Shown here: positions 1 to 8,701 of the stretch, piece after piece
How the letters are laid out: every line of letters starts with the position of its first letter
Numbering within the stretch: position 1 is the first letter of the stretch
Assembly (NCBI RefSeq): GCF_007004625.1
Contig: NZ_VIFV01000015.1
Location: forward strand, 1-64,000
Direction of reading: 5' to 3'
DNA: 64,000 nt
From: Planococcus salinarum
GTDB lineage: Bacteria; Bacillota; Bacilli; Bacillales_A; Planococcaceae
Program-made: the position numbers and the translations under genes
Notes under the pieces: generated by a model
Databases searched by the model: none
What the model was told of the DNA's origin: nothing
What the model saw: the letters and a program-made list of their open reading frames with translations, nothing else

Positions 1-205
1 GCAGCCTCAGGAGAGGCCGCAAACTATTCGGTATTAGCACCGGTTTCCCGGAGTTATCCCGATCTGCAGGGCAGGTTGCCCACGTGTTACTCACCCGTCC
101 GCCGCTGAACCAGTGGAGCAAGCTCCAAAGGTTCCGCTCGACTTGCATGTATTAGGCATGCCGCCAGCGTTCGTCCTGAGCCAGGATCAAACTCTCCATT
201 ATAGA
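1..205 (-). rRNA. 16S ribosomal RNA, 5' end (partial)
   Basis: The minus strand carries the universal 16S start (GAGAGTTTGATCCTGGCTCAG region at about 177-198, then the ACGAACGCTGGCGGCATGCC stretch). The gene runs off the left edge of the window, so only about the first 205 bases are present. The exact mature 5' end is approximate. It lies downstream of eight tRNA genes in the same direction, which suggests a tRNA-rRNA transcript. Confidence 0.97.
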
Positions 206-434
206 GTAGTGTTGATTGCTCAATACTGCTGGCGCATCGCCGTCCGAAGACAAGCGATTCGCTTTGATCTGCACGAATGCTGATCAGTAAGTTAAGTCAC
301 GAACCCAAGAAGTTCGAAGGCGGTGCTCCGATCGCCCGAAGGCGACCATCGCAAAAGCCGTTCTCGCGCCAAGGCGCTCGTGACGTCTTTCGTTGACGTT
401 TTGCTGTTCAGTTTTCAAGGTTCAAAATAAATTA
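206..434 (-). other. rRNA leader / tRNA-16S spacer
   Basis: This 229-base stretch between the last tRNA and 16S holds no open frame and no convincing promoter on the minus strand. It contains the ACCTTGAAAACTGAACAGC type sequence seen in Bacillus rRNA spacers and leaders (known from the family), followed by GC-rich complementary segments likely involved in RNase III processing. It is therefore read as a transcribed leader rather than a promoter region. Confidence 0.6.
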
Positions 435-508
435 TGGAGCGGGTGGGGGGAATCGAACCCCCATCATCAGCTTGGAAGGCTGAGGTTTTACCACTAAACT
501 ACACCCGC
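435..508 (-). tRNA. tRNA-Gly(TCC)
   Basis: The minus strand reads GCGGGTG...CACCCGC with an encoded CCA end. The anticodon stem closes a CTTCCAA loop, giving anticodon TCC. Length is 74 bases. It is the last tRNA before 16S. Confidence 0.97.
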
Positions 509-538
509 ATTAAAATGTATATTATATAGAAGAAATTA

Positions 539-615
539 TGGCGCGCCCGAGAGGACTCGAACCTCTAACCGCTTGATTCGTAGTCAAGTACTCTATCCAA
601 TTGAGCTACGGGCGC
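539..615 (-). tRNA. tRNA-Arg(ACG)
   Basis: The acceptor stem is GCGCCCG/CGGGCGC with encoded CCA. The anticodon loop is CTACGAA, so ACG (read as ICG after A34 deamination). Length is 77 bases. Confidence 0.97.
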
Positions 616-630
616 AATCGGAATACGTTA

Positions 631-716
<86 letters not shown>

Positions 717-742
717 ATTGTTTTATTTTAGGGACAAGATAT

Positions 743-771
743 ATTATAACCTTTTGCTTTCTGTAAGTCAA
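743..771 (-). promoter_or_regulatory. sigma-A promoter P2 inside the tRNA cluster
   Basis: On the minus strand TTGACT (766-771) and TATAAT (743-748) are separated by exactly 17 bases. It would drive tRNA-Leu, -Arg, -Gly and the 16S gene. It sits in the only sizeable AT-rich gap of the cluster, between tRNA-Gln and tRNA-Leu. Confidence 0.75.
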
Positions 772-831
772 TGACATTAACTAACTTAATTTCAGCTGTT
801 TAATTAACAATCTGTTCCATCGGGATTAAAA

Positions 832-906
832 TGGCTGGGGTACCTGGATTCGAACCAGGGCATGACGGGATCAAAACCCGTTGCCTTACCGCTTGGCTAT
901 ACCCCA
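832..906 (-). tRNA. tRNA-Gln(TTG)
   Basis: A 75-base cloverleaf starting TGGGGTAT with encoded CCA. The anticodon stem ACGGG/CCCGT closes TTTTGAT, giving TTG. Confidence 0.97.
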
Positions 907-914
907 ATAAAAAA

Positions 915-990
915 TGGCGGTCCCGACCGGGATCGAACCGGCGATCTCCTGCGTGACAGGCAGGCATGTTAACCGCTACACCACGGGACC
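915..990 (-). tRNA. tRNA-Asp(GTC)
   Basis: A 76-base cloverleaf with acceptor GGTCCCG/CGGGACC, encoded CCA and anticodon loop CTGTCAC (GTC). Confidence 0.97.
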
Positions 991-992
991 AT

Positions 993-1070
<78 letters not shown>

Positions 1071-1410
1071 ATAATAATATATACGAAGATTTTTTATACT
1101 CATTGCTTATCGCTGATGACACCTGCATCGCCTTCGGCTGCTTCGGTGTTACTTCGCCGTCTTCGTACGGCTCGTTGCTCTACCCCGCGACAATAATATT
1201 TAAAAAATTTTCTTTTAAAGCCCGCATCTGCTTCGGCTTCGCCTGTATCGATGCTACTTCGCCATCTTCGTATGGCTCGTTGCTTCGGTGTTACTTCGCA
1301 CGCTTCTTACGGCGTCTAACCAGTATAACACTGTCTTCTGCTTAATGCTTGAAGAAATTAAAAATATTATTCAAAGATAGTAAGTTATGTAAAAACAATT
1401 TCAAAAATGA
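1071..1410. repeat. duplicated tRNA spacer with tRNA-fMet 5' remnant
   Basis: This 340-base gap between tRNA-Glu and tRNA-fMet has no plausible gene. A segment at about 1151-1179 recurs at 1257-1285 with 27 of 29 bases the same, and the phrase TGCTTCGGTGTTACTTCGC appears at both 1137-1155 and 1281-1299. At 1177-1199 the sequence repeats the 5' end of tRNA-fMet plus the following ATAATAATAT-type spacer. A short open frame on the plus strand here is an accident of these repeats. Confidence 0.7.
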
Positions 1411-1485
1411 TGGTGACCCCTACGGGATTCGAACCCGTGTTACCGCCGTGAAAGGGCGGTGTCTTAACCGCTTGACCAAGGGGCC
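1411..1485 (-). tRNA. tRNA-Glu(TTC)
   Basis: A 75-base tRNA with acceptor GGCCCCT, encoded CCA and anticodon loop CTTTCAC (TTC). Confidence 0.97.
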
Positions 1486-1489
1486 GATA

Positions 1490-1564
1490 TGGCTCCGAAG
1501 GTAGGACTCGAACCTACGACCATCGCATTAACAGTGCGGTGCTCTACCACTGAGCTACTTCGGA
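1490..1564 (-). tRNA. tRNA-Asn(GTT)
   Basis: A 75-base tRNA with acceptor TCCGAAG, encoded CCA and anticodon loop CTGTTAA (GTT). It is the first gene of the cluster, separated from tRNA-Glu by only four bases. Confidence 0.97.
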
Positions 1565-1595
1565 ATAGTACTTCAAGTACTTGTCGACTTTTTCT

Positions 1596-1624
1596 ATTAT
1601 AAAGAGCTGCCGAAGAATCGTCAA
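1596..1624 (-). promoter_or_regulatory. sigma-A promoter P1 of the tRNA-rRNA cluster
   Basis: On the minus strand TTGACG (1619-1624) and a perfect TATAAT (1596-1601) are 17 bases apart, about 30 bases before tRNA-Asn. This is the natural start of the tRNA-16S transcript. Confidence 0.8.
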
Positions 1625-1683
1625 CTACTTTTTGATAAATACTTCTTTATTTCATTCTCCGGAAATTTTTAGTCTTAGAACCC

Positions 1684-1711
1684 AAAAAAGGAGCCTCAAA
1701 ATTGAGGCTCC
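1684..1711 (-). terminator. intrinsic terminator after the SprT-like gene
   Basis: A perfect ten-pair stem (GGAGCCTCAA / TTGAGGCTCC, 1690-1711) is followed on the minus strand by six T. It separates the SprT-like/tex unit from the tRNA promoter. Confidence 0.85.
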
Positions 1712-1805
1712 TCTCTGCGATCCACGATTATTGTTCAGCGAATATTTTTCGGCAGTTTCCAGATAGCCGCACCCCGAAAATTATTCACGCAGGAGTGACG
1801 GGCAT

Positions 1806-2258
1806 TTATTTTATGGCGAGTTTGCCGGCACATCTTCCGCAACGATATTTCTCTGTGTTCATCCGGATCTTTCGAATGTAGTCGGTTTGGCAGGAAACGC
1901 ATTGATAAATATACCGCTTTGCCGTCTGGCGGTTTTTCTTCGGCTCAATGAGTGAACAGAAGCGCGGGGAATTTGTTTCCTTTAAAAGGTTTCGGAAATC
2001 TGCATCGCGATGTTTATACCCTTTGCCTTCCAAATGAAGGTGGTAGTGGCAGAGTTCGTGCTTAATGATGCCTTCTAATTCCTGATAGCCGAATTTTTGG
2101 TATGAACCGGGATTGATTTCAATATTATGCGAGCGCAGCATATATCGTCCTCCGGTGGTCCGCAGCCGGGAATTGAAAAGACCTTTATGTTTGAACGGGT
2201 TTTTGAATATCGTTTCAGAGATTTCCTTTATTAGTTCCGTCAGTTCGTAATCTGTCAT
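1806..2258 (-). CDS. ydcK: SprT-like zinc metalloprotein
   Basis: The 150-residue product belongs to the SprT-like family. The zinc/catalytic helix HELCHYHLH is at about residues 67-75, and the C-terminal third has two CxxC pairs (CVSC, CGRC) for a zinc ribbon, as in SprT/Spartan relatives. Family members are thought to be DNA-protein or elongation-linked metallopeptidases; the substrate of this bacterial branch is not established. In Bacillus subtilis the equivalent gene ydcK also sits beside the tex gene ydcI, which supports the assignment. A terminator follows, and a weak hairpin separates it from tex. Confidence 0.9.
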   Translation of the reverse strand: MTDYELTELIKEISETIFKNPFKHKGLFNSRLRTTGGRYMLRSHNIEINPGSYQKFGYQELEGIIKHELCHYHLHLEGKGYKHRDADFRNLLKETNSPRFCSLIEPKKNRQTAKRYIYQCVSCQTDYIRKIRMNTEKYRCGRCAGKLAIK

Positions 2259-2283
2259 ACGGATTCTCCTGTTTCATTATGAT

Positions 2284-2318
2284 AGAAAATGGCCGTCCCG
2301 AATTGCAGAACGGCCATT
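2284..2318 (-). terminator. weak hairpin terminator after tex
   Basis: Inverted repeat AATGGCCGT / ACGGCCATT (2288-2318) followed on the minus strand by TTTCT. The T-run is short, so read-through into the SprT-like gene is likely. Confidence 0.55.
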
Positions 2319-2321
2319 AAG

Positions 2322-4478
2322 TTAAATCTGTTCTTTCGGCTGAAGCATCGTCAACGCGATCCGCCCTTTGTCTTTTTCCACTTTCTCGACCCAGGCCGTC
2401 ACGATATCTCCGACAGCCACTACTTCAAGGGGGTGTTTCACAAACCCTTTTTTCAGTTTGGAAATATGGACCAGACCGTCCTGTTTGACGCCAATGTCGA
2501 CGAACGCACCGAAATCGACGACGTTTCGGACGGTTCCTTGCAGTTCCATCCCCGGCAACAAGTCTTCCATTTTCAAAATGTCACTTTTCAATAAAGGCTG
2601 TGGAAACTCATCTCGCGGGTCACGGGAAGGTTTTTTCAACGCATCCAGAATATCCTGCAATGTGATTTCACCGACTTCCAGCTGGCCAGCAAGTTCTTTG
2701 ATATTCAGAGCGTCGAGTTTTTCGGCTGTTTCCGGCTTTCCGACATCCTTCTTATCTGCACCGACCATATCCAGCAATTTCTCGGCTACTGCGTAGCTTT
2801 CCGGGTGAATGCCGGTGGCGTCCAATGGATTCTTTCCTTCCGGAATGCGCAGGAAGCCAATCGCCTGTTCATAGGTTTTCGCGCCTAAGCGCGGAATTTT
2901 CTTCAATTGAACCCGTGAAGTGAAACGCCCGTTTTCATCGCGTACTTTGATGACATTTTCAGCTACCGTCTTACTCAGACCTGCAACATACTGCAGCAAG
3001 GAAGACGAAGCGGAATTGACATTGACACCCACCTGGTTGACCGCTGTTTCCACAACGAATGTAAGCTGATCTGCCAGTTTTTTCTGGGAGACGTCGTGCT
3101 GGTACTGTCCCACCCCAACTGCTTTTGGATCGATTTTCACCAATTCCGAAAGTGGATCCTGCAGGCGACGGGCAATTGATGCTGCACTCCGTTCTTCTAC
3201 CATAAGGTCGGGAAATTCCGCTCTCGCGACATCCGAGGCTGAGTAAACACTGGCGCCGGCCTCGTTGACAATGACATAGGAGACTCCCTGGGCACTTTCA
3301 GAGATGAAATCCGCCACAAATTGTTCCGTTTCGCGTGAAGCGGTTCCGTTGCCGATTGCCATGATTTCAATCGGGTATTTATCAGTCAGGCGTTTCATCG
3401 TCTTTTTCGAGCCTGCCTGGTCATTTTTCGGTGCATGGGGATAAATCACGGCAACTTCAAGCAGCTTACCGGTTTCGTCAATGACGGCCAGTTTGCAGCC
3501 GGTGCGGTAAGCCGGATCCACACCCAACACCATTTTGTTTTTCATTGGTGGCTGCAGCAAAAGGTTTCGCAGGTTTTCGGAAAAAATATGGATTGCCTGC
3601 GTTTCGCCTTTTTCACTGAGTTCGTTTCTGATTTCCCGCTCCACGGAAGGCTGAATCAGGCGCTTGTAGCTGTCTTCGATCGCATTTTCCAAATACGGAT
3701 TTGAACCACCTGAAGCAGTGATCCATTTTCTTTTCATCAAGGTGATGATGCGGTCGCCAGGTGGAATGATCGTGACTTTCAGAACATTTTCCTTTTCTCC
3801 CCGGTTAATGGCCAAAATGCGGTGTGGCACAATTTTTTGTATCGCTTCTTCATATTCATAGTACATTTCGAAAACTTGTTTATCGTCGTCATGGCCTTTT
3901 TTCACAGAAGTGGCAATAATGCCGTCTTTCCTTGTCATATATCGGATTTTTTCACGAATGTCGGCATCGTCGGCAAAGGTCTCAGCCAGTATATCCTGTG
4001 CACCCTGCAACGCTTCTTCGGCATCGGCCACATTTTCGCTTATGAATTCCGATGCCTTTTTCATCACATCGCTGCTATTACCTTCATACAGCCAATCGGC
4101 TAAAGGCTGCAGTCCTTTTTCTTTCGCAATAATGGCTTTCGTGCGGCGCTTCTGTTTGAAGGGCCGGTATAGGTCTTCGATTCGCTGAAGCACAGTGGCT
4201 CCCTGAATTTCCTTTTCCAGTTCCGGAGTCAATTTTTCCTGCTCGTTAATTGAGCGGATGATTTCTATTTTACGTTGTTCGAGATTCTGGATATAAGCAT
4301 AACGGTCATCAATCGATTTGATTTGCACTTCATCAAGAGACCCCGTCGCTTCTTTGCGGTAACGCGCGATAAACGGCACTGTATTGCCATCTTCGATTAA
4401 GGCTATGACCTGTGCCACCTGATTTGGGCGCACCCCTGTCTCTTTTGCGATCAGGCTTTGGATTTGCTGTGATTCCAT
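2322..4478 (-). CDS. tex: Tex-family S1 RNA-binding protein
   Basis: The product (718 residues from the chosen start) matches Tex from end to end: N-terminal helical domain, a YqgF/RNase-H-like domain around GVDPAYRTGCKLA, helix-hairpin-helix segments, and a C-terminal S1 domain (about residues 640-710, GTVRNVVDFGAFVDIG). Tex is a cytoplasmic nucleic-acid-binding protein linked to transcription and stress tolerance. The open frame extends eight codons further upstream, but AGGAGAG lies eight bases before the ATG at 4478, so that start is preferred. It is encoded just downstream of the sigma-B operon, in the same direction. Confidence 0.95.
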   Translation of the reverse strand: MESQQIQSLIAKETGVRPNQVAQVIALIEDGNTVPFIARYRKEATGSLDEVQIKSIDDRYAYIQNLEQRKIEIIRSINEQEKLTPELEKEIQGATVLQRIEDLYRPFKQKRRTKAIIAKEKGLQPLADWLYEGNSSDVMKKASEFISENVADAEEALQGAQDILAETFADDADIREKIRYMTRKDGIIATSVKKGHDDDKQVFEMYYEYEEAIQKIVPHRILAINRGEKENVLKVTIIPPGDRIITLMKRKWITASGGSNPYLENAIEDSYKRLIQPSVEREIRNELSEKGETQAIHIFSENLRNLLLQPPMKNKMVLGVDPAYRTGCKLAVIDETGKLLEVAVIYPHAPKNDQAGSKKTMKRLTDKYPIEIMAIGNGTASRETEQFVADFISESAQGVSYVIVNEAGASVYSASDVARAEFPDLMVEERSAASIARRLQDPLSELVKIDPKAVGVGQYQHDVSQKKLADQLTFVVETAVNQVGVNVNSASSSLLQYVAGLSKTVAENVIKVRDENGRFTSRVQLKKIPRLGAKTYEQAIGFLRIPEGKNPLDATGIHPESYAVAEKLLDMVGADKKDVGKPETAEKLDALNIKELAGQLEVGEITLQDILDALKKPSRDPRDEFPQPLLKSDILKMEDLLPGMELQGTVRNVVDFGAFVDIGVKQDGLVHISKLKKGFVKHPLEVVAVGDIVTAWVEKVEKDKGRIALTMLQPKEQI

Positions 4479-4502
4479 CAAAACACTCTCCTTTAGTTCC
4501 AA

Positions 4503-4652
4503 TCCATTTTACCACATTCAGAAAAGCGACGGCGAAAGATGGCCTATGCATTTGAGTCCATCTTTTGCGACGAAGCAGCGCAGCGATACACGGACAGGGA
4601 CAGAGCAGCCCTTCCCCCGCACAGCCTATAATAGCTATACTTTTTTAACCAT
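4503..4652. other. short intergenic region with a GC-rich repeat fragment
   Basis: No gene is seen. The plus-strand sequence at 4521-4534 (GAAAAGCGACGGCG) matches the terminal motif of the structured repeats found at 41.7 and 48.1 kb, and recurs at 63020. It may be a decayed copy. Confidence 0.35.
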
Positions 4653-4685
4653 AAAAAAAGAAGCCATCTCATTTGAGAAGGCTTC
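4653..4685 (-). terminator. terminator of the sigma-B operon
   Basis: Stem GAAGCC..CTC / GAG..GGCTTC (4660-4685) followed on the minus strand by seven T. The rsbX stop codon (4669-4671) lies inside the hairpin, so the operon ends tightly here. Confidence 0.9.
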
Positions 4686-5268
4686 CAGTTATGAATGTCG
4701 CATCATCACCTGTTTGAATGGTAGTGAGGATATCATAATATAGTTGTTCAGGCACTCCCGAGCGCCGCATGAGCGCTTTCGGATTGCGCAACTCTACACC
4801 ATCCGAGTGGATGAGGAATAGATCATCTTCCACATAAGTATAGAGTTGGGTATGCAATTTCTGAGGCCGGCCGGACAGATAGCCCATTACCGGCAGCGGG
4901 TAGATCATTTCATCGCTCGCTTTTCGGTAAAGGTAAAATCTTATGTTTCCGACACAGCTGTATTCAAGAGTTTTGCTCCTGAAATCCACTTTGAAGATGG
5001 CAACTGCCGCGCCTCTCTTCTGTACCATCAAACCATTGAAACGATTCATCAGACTGTCTATCGATTCGTGATGATGTTCTCTTAAAATTTGCGGAATGAC
5101 CTGTGACGATTCTCTTGCCACAGGCCCACTTCCGAGACCATCGGCTACCGAGCAAATAAAGTAATCATCCGTCAACACTGTGTGATAACTGTCTCCGGAT
5201 TCGAAATTGCCTTTTTTTGCTTCGTTGAAGATACAAGCGTCGATATATTGGTGACGGATTTTTTCCAC
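4669..5268 (-). CDS. rsbX: RsbX, PP2C-type phosphoserine phosphatase
   Basis: The 199-residue product is a compact PP2C-family phosphatase with the N-terminal metal motif in VADGLGSGPVA (about 42-52) and a C-terminal GDDATFI. RsbX dephosphorylates RsbS and RsbR, resetting the stressosome after stress (known for Bacillus). It is the last gene of the sigma-B operon. The start is a GTG (5266-5268) that shares one base with the sigB stop codon (TAGTG), so translation is probably coupled. Confidence 0.95.
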   Translation of the reverse strand: MEKIRHQYIDACIFNEAKKGNFESGDSYHTVLTDDYFICSVADGLGSGPVARESSQVIPQILREHHHESIDSLMNRFNGLMVQKRGAAVAIFKVDFRSKTLEYSCVGNIRFYLYRKASDEMIYPLPVMGYLSGRPQKLHTQLYTYVEDDLFLIHSDGVELRNPKALMRRSGVPEQLYYDILTTIQTGDDATFITGSLLK

Positions 5269-6050
5269 TACGAAACTCCACCCGCCGCTAATATGGCTTC
5301 CTGCAACTTTTTGATGGCCTTACGCTGAAGGCGGGATACGTGCATTTGGGAAATACCCAGTTTGTCTCCCGTTTCTTTTTGGCTCAGCTGCTCTATGTAA
5401 GTGTATTGGATGATCTGCTTTTCACGTTCGGAAAGCACATTCATCGCATTTGCCACCAACATGCGCTGATCCGCTTTTTCATAACCGTCGTCCTCTTGTC
5501 CAACTACGTCAAATAAAGTCACGGTGCTTCCGTCTGAATCGGCCTCCAAAGAATGATCCATGGACAGGGCCTGATAGCTCTTGCCCATCTCCATTGCTTC
5601 AAGTACATCGTCCTCTTCTACATCAAGGTATTCAGCGATTTCCCAGACTTGTGGAGAACGCTGGAGCTCGCTCGTCAAAACTTCTACCGTCGCTTTGATC
5701 CGCGGTCCCAATTCCTTGATTCGGCGAGGCACATGGATGGCCCAGGTCTTATCACGCAGGAACCGTTTGATTTCACCGATGATTGTCGGCACAGCAAACG
5801 CCTCAAAACTGCGTCCAAATGAAGGGTCATAACGTCTGATGGCACCCAACAGCCCAAGCATGCCCACCTGTGCAATGTCTTCGTGGTAAGATTTGCCGTT
5901 GGAATACTTCCGGGCAATGGACTCCACGAGACGTTTGTAATTATTTACCAGATGTGTTTGGGCTTCTTCATCTTCATTTTTTTGATAAGCCTCAATCCAT
6001 TCCAATACCTGCTCTTTGGTAGGCTGATTAGGATGAGATCGTTTCGACAT
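5268..6050 (-). CDS. sigB: RNA polymerase sigma factor SigB
   Basis: The product is about 260 residues with sigma-70 regions 2, 3 and 4: region 2 around HEDIAQVGMLGLLGAIRRYDP, region 4 helix-turn-helix around QKETGDKLGISQMHVSRLQRKA. It directs the general stress regulon and is held by RsbW when unstressed. The reading frame opens nine codons earlier, but the ATG at 6050 (MSKRSHPNQ) has AGGTGG a few bases upstream and matches the family start; it overlaps the end of rsbW by 23 bases. Confidence 0.97.
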   Translation of the reverse strand: MSKRSHPNQPTKEQVLEWIEAYQKNEDEEAQTHLVNNYKRLVESIARKYSNGKSYHEDIAQVGMLGLLGAIRRYDPSFGRSFEAFAVPTIIGEIKRFLRDKTWAIHVPRRIKELGPRIKATVEVLTSELQRSPQVWEIAEYLDVEEDDVLEAMEMGKSYQALSMDHSLEADSDGSTVTLFDVVGQEDDGYEKADQRMLVANAMNVLSEREKQIIQYTYIEQLSQKETGDKLGISQMHVSRLQRKAIKKLQEAILAAGGVS

Positions 6051-6498
6051 CCTCTTCCACCTGCTCTCCTCCAACATACTTTGTCATGAAGACCGTTACG
6101 CCTTCCTGATGATGGACTTTTACTTCATCCATTAATGTTTCGATCAAATAGAGGCCAAGTCCTCCTTCACGAAGAAATTCTCCTTCAGCCTGATCATGGT
6201 ATGGACCCACTTTCGCCTTCGTTTCTTCAAAATTGAAGCTTTGTCCATGGTCAGCAACCATTATTTCAATTTTATCACCATAAAGAGCGCAGCCGATTAC
6301 GACTTCGCCGTCTTCCTGATCGCTGTAAGCATGCTGAACTGCATTGGTTACAGCTTCACTGGAAGCAATTTTCAAGTCTTCGATATCGTCATAAGTAAAA
6401 CCGATTCGGCTTGCCAATCCGGATATTGTCAGGCGTGCAACGCCGACGTATTGGGATTTGGCAGGGACACGCATTTCCACATAATCAAAAGGGCGCAT
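6028..6498 (-). CDS. rsbW: RsbW, anti-sigma-B factor and kinase
   Basis: A 156-residue GHKL-type serine kinase: N-box in SSEAVTNAVQHAY, G1 in VADHGQSF, G2 in EGGLGLYLI. RsbW binds SigB or phosphorylates RsbV, the core of the partner switch. The ATG at 6498 (MRPFDYVEMR) has AGGTGG nine bases upstream and begins one base after the rsbV stop, so it is preferred to the longer frame starting at 6546. Confidence 0.97.
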   Translation of the reverse strand: MRPFDYVEMRVPAKSQYVGVARLTISGLASRIGFTYDDIEDLKIASSEAVTNAVQHAYSDQEDGEVVIGCALYGDKIEIMVADHGQSFNFEETKAKVGPYHDQAEGEFLREGGLGLYLIETLMDEVKVHHQEGVTVFMTKYVGGEQVEEDVETISS

Positions 6499-6499
6499 G

Positions 6500-6829
6500 T
6501 TAACTACCACCTTTTCCAGCTGATTCGATATCCATGATATCACCAAGACCAGTAATATCGAACAGTCGTTTTAAACGGGCAGACAGACCACTCAATTTCA
6601 AATGCCCACCCTGGGAATTAACTGATTTATAAAAAGCAACAAATACACCAAGCCCGGTACTGTCCATATAATTCACTTCAGAAAGATCGAGCTCAGCATT
6701 CAAAGATTCTATGTTTTGATAAGGTTCCAATTTCTCCCGAAGAACCGGCGCAGTATGTGCATCAATTTCCCCGCCAACTTGTCCTTTAAGGACTCCATCC
6801 GATTCTTGTAAATCAACTTGAATATTCAT
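6500..6829 (-). CDS. rsbV: RsbV, anti-anti-sigma factor
   Basis: A 109-residue STAS-domain protein with the phosphorylation site in NYMDSTGLGVF (Ser about 57). Unphosphorylated RsbV binds RsbW and frees SigB. The ATG at 6829 (MNIQVDLQ) follows GGGGTG by about eight bases; the longer open frame upstream runs through the promoter and is rejected. A sigma-B promoter lies just upstream, as in Bacillus, giving autoregulation of rsbV-rsbW-sigB-rsbX. Confidence 0.97.
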   Translation of the reverse strand: MNIQVDLQESDGVLKGQVGGEIDAHTAPVLREKLEPYQNIESLNAELDLSEVNYMDSTGLGVFVAFYKSVNSQGGHLKLSGLSARLKRLFDITGLGDIMDIESAGKGGS

Positions 6830-6888
6830 CTTTTGACACCCCGTTTTTCTATAATTAGCATAAATTAAAAAAGCCACTGTACGCTTGT

Positions 6889-6914
6889 TTACCACAACAC
6901 AATGGCAGCTAAAC
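6889..6914 (-). promoter_or_regulatory. predicted sigma-B promoter of rsbV-W-sigB-rsbX
   Basis: On the minus strand GTTTAG (6909-6914), 14 bases, then TGGTAA (6889-6894): five of six matches in each box to GTTTAA / GGGTA(A/T). It lies about 60 bases before rsbV, the position of the autoregulated sigma-B promoter in Bacillus subtilis. Confidence 0.65.
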
Positions 6915-6920
6915 ATACAA

Positions 6921-7922
6921 TCAGACTTTTTTGTAAATCACCAATGTAAAGTCATCGCTCAACTCTGCATTCTGCATACGGACCAATTCATCGTAGACAT
7001 ACTGGACAATCACCTGGGCCGGTTCACCTTTTTTCCGCAGGATTAATTCATTGATTACTTCGCGGTCAATGAAGCCATCCGCGGTACGACCTTCCGTAAC
7101 TCCGTCCGTCATCATAACGACCATATCATCTTTTTCCAATTTCACTTCTTTTTCTTCATAAGTTGCCATCGGGGAAACTCCAAGAAGCAGCCCTTTTACA
7201 GTGAGCTCTTCAAATTCTCCGGTTTCCGCGCGATACAGCATCGCCGGTTCATGGCCAGCGGAGCCATAAGTAAGAATACTGGTTTCAGCTTCATATCTCC
7301 CGTAGAACATCGAAACAAACATCGAATCATCGACGCTTTTTTCGACGATCCGGTTGATGGTGTTTAATACTTCCCGCGGGAAAGCCATCGAATCGTTCAT
7401 ACTGTCCATTCCGAATTTAACCATGGACATGCACAGGGCCGCCGGGAGACCTTTGCCGATTACATCGGCTACGGCTATTCCAGCGTGTCCTTTTTTGTCA
7501 CTGATGAAATAGATATAGTCCCCGTTCATTTTGCGCAAGGGCACAGAAAGCAGGCCGATATCCAATCCGTCGAGTGTCGGCAACGTTGTCTTCAATAAAG
7601 TCTCCTGCACATTTGCCGCCAGATCCATTTCCATCCGCAGTTCTTCCTGGCGCTGCAATAAACTTTGACGTTCCTGCAAAGCCAGGCCATAGTTGATCAT
7701 CATTTCAATCAGGAAGTCGAAAGAATGCCAGACCGTTTCCGGCATGTCTTCATATAATTCCTGCATTGCCGCTTTATGCATGCTGATGACATCTTCCGGG
7801 GAAGTATTTTCAGAAATAAGCTGGCGGCTGAAATTTTGGCCGACATACAGATTCTGTTCCGATTGCCGCTGCATGTACTGGTTCAGTATTTCTTTATACT
7901 GACTTCCGATTTTTTGAACCAT
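6921..7922 (-). CDS. rsbU: RsbU, PP2C phosphatase activated by RsbT
   Basis: A 333-residue protein with an N-terminal helical RsbT-binding domain (about 1-110, ending in a coiled QERQSLLQRQEELRME stretch) and a C-terminal PP2C/SpoIIE domain with GDYIYF, VADVIGKGLPAA and MMTDGVTEGR. It dephosphorylates RsbV when RsbT is released from the stressosome. ATG at 7922 is preceded by AGGGGGA at eight bases. Confidence 0.97.
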   Translation of the reverse strand: MVQKIGSQYKEILNQYMQRQSEQNLYVGQNFSRQLISENTSPEDVISMHKAAMQELYEDMPETVWHSFDFLIEMMINYGLALQERQSLLQRQEELRMEMDLAANVQETLLKTTLPTLDGLDIGLLSVPLRKMNGDYIYFISDKKGHAGIAVADVIGKGLPAALCMSMVKFGMDSMNDSMAFPREVLNTINRIVEKSVDDSMFVSMFYGRYEAETSILTYGSAGHEPAMLYRAETGEFEELTVKGLLLGVSPMATYEEKEVKLEKDDMVVMMTDGVTEGRTADGFIDREVINELILRKKGEPAQVIVQYVYDELVRMQNAELSDDFTLVIYKKV

Positions 7923-7934
7923 AAAGAATTCCCC

Positions 7935-8336
7935 CTATCGAAGCCACTTGGTAGCTCTAATGTCTGTCCCTTCACCTAGGGTGGTTTCTATCTTAAAGTC
8001 ATCCATCAATCTTTTGACTCCGGGCAGGCCTGCGCCAAGTCCGCCAGAAGTGGAGAAGCCATCTTCCATAACTTTTCGGACATCCGGAATTCCAGGACCA
8101 TTGTCTGCGGCGATTATTAATATGCCATTGATGCCATTCTCTGTCAGACGCTGAATCTCAATCTTTCCCTGTCCAGCATATAAATAGATATTGCGGGCAA
8201 GCTCGCTGATTGCCGTCGTAATACGAGCCTGGTCTACTGTACCGAAACCCAATTCTTTTGCCACATTACGGCCTAATTGTCTGGCGGCTACAATATCCCA
8301 TTCTGTCTGAATTTCCACTGAGGATTGGTTGCTCAT
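7935..8336 (-). CDS. rsbT: RsbT, switch serine kinase
   Basis: A 133-residue GHKL kinase with N-box SELARNIYLYA and ATP-lid motifs ADNGPGIPD and GGLGAGLPGV. RsbT phosphorylates RsbR and RsbS in the stressosome and then activates RsbU. GGAGG precedes the ATG, and only two bases separate it from rsbS. Confidence 0.97.
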   Translation of the reverse strand: MSNQSSVEIQTEWDIVAARQLGRNVAKELGFGTVDQARITTAISELARNIYLYAGQGKIEIQRLTENGINGILIIAADNGPGIPDVRKVMEDGFSTSGGLGAGLPGVKRLMDDFKIETTLGEGTDIRATKWLR

Positions 8337-8338
8337 TT

Positions 8339-8701
8339 TTAAGCCTCCAATTCCAATTGAAGTTTATCCAAACCATTTTCCAAATCCAATGCTGTCATGA
8401 CGTCTTCGAGTCGAATCCCTAATTCGATCAAAGTGATAGCAACGGCCGGTTGAATACCCGTAATAACAACTCGTGCTCCCATTAGGCTTGACATGCTGAT
8501 GACGTCTCCCAGAACTTTTGCGATGAAAGAATCGATAAAATCAATTGACGTTAAATCGATTACTACGCCCCGGGCACTTGTTTCATGCAATTTAGTCAAT
8601 AAATCTTCCTGGAACTGTATGGCAGTCTGATCATCCAATTCCCATTGGATGGAAACAATCAATGTATCTCTAAGTTTTAATATCGGTATACGCACATTCA
8701 T
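8339..8701 (-). CDS. rsbS: RsbS, stressosome STAS core protein
   Basis: A 120-residue single STAS domain with the phosphoserine motif in [13 protein letters not shown] (Ser about 59). It forms the stressosome core with RsbR and holds RsbT. Its ATG overlaps the rsbR stop as ATGA, which indicates translational coupling and fixed stoichiometry. Confidence 0.97.
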   Translation of the reverse strand: MNVRIPILKLRDTLIVSIQWELDDQTAIQFQEDLLTKLHETSARGVVIDLTSIDFIDSFIAKVLGDVISMSSLMGARVVITGIQPAVAITLIELGIRLEDVMTALDLENGLDKLQLELEA

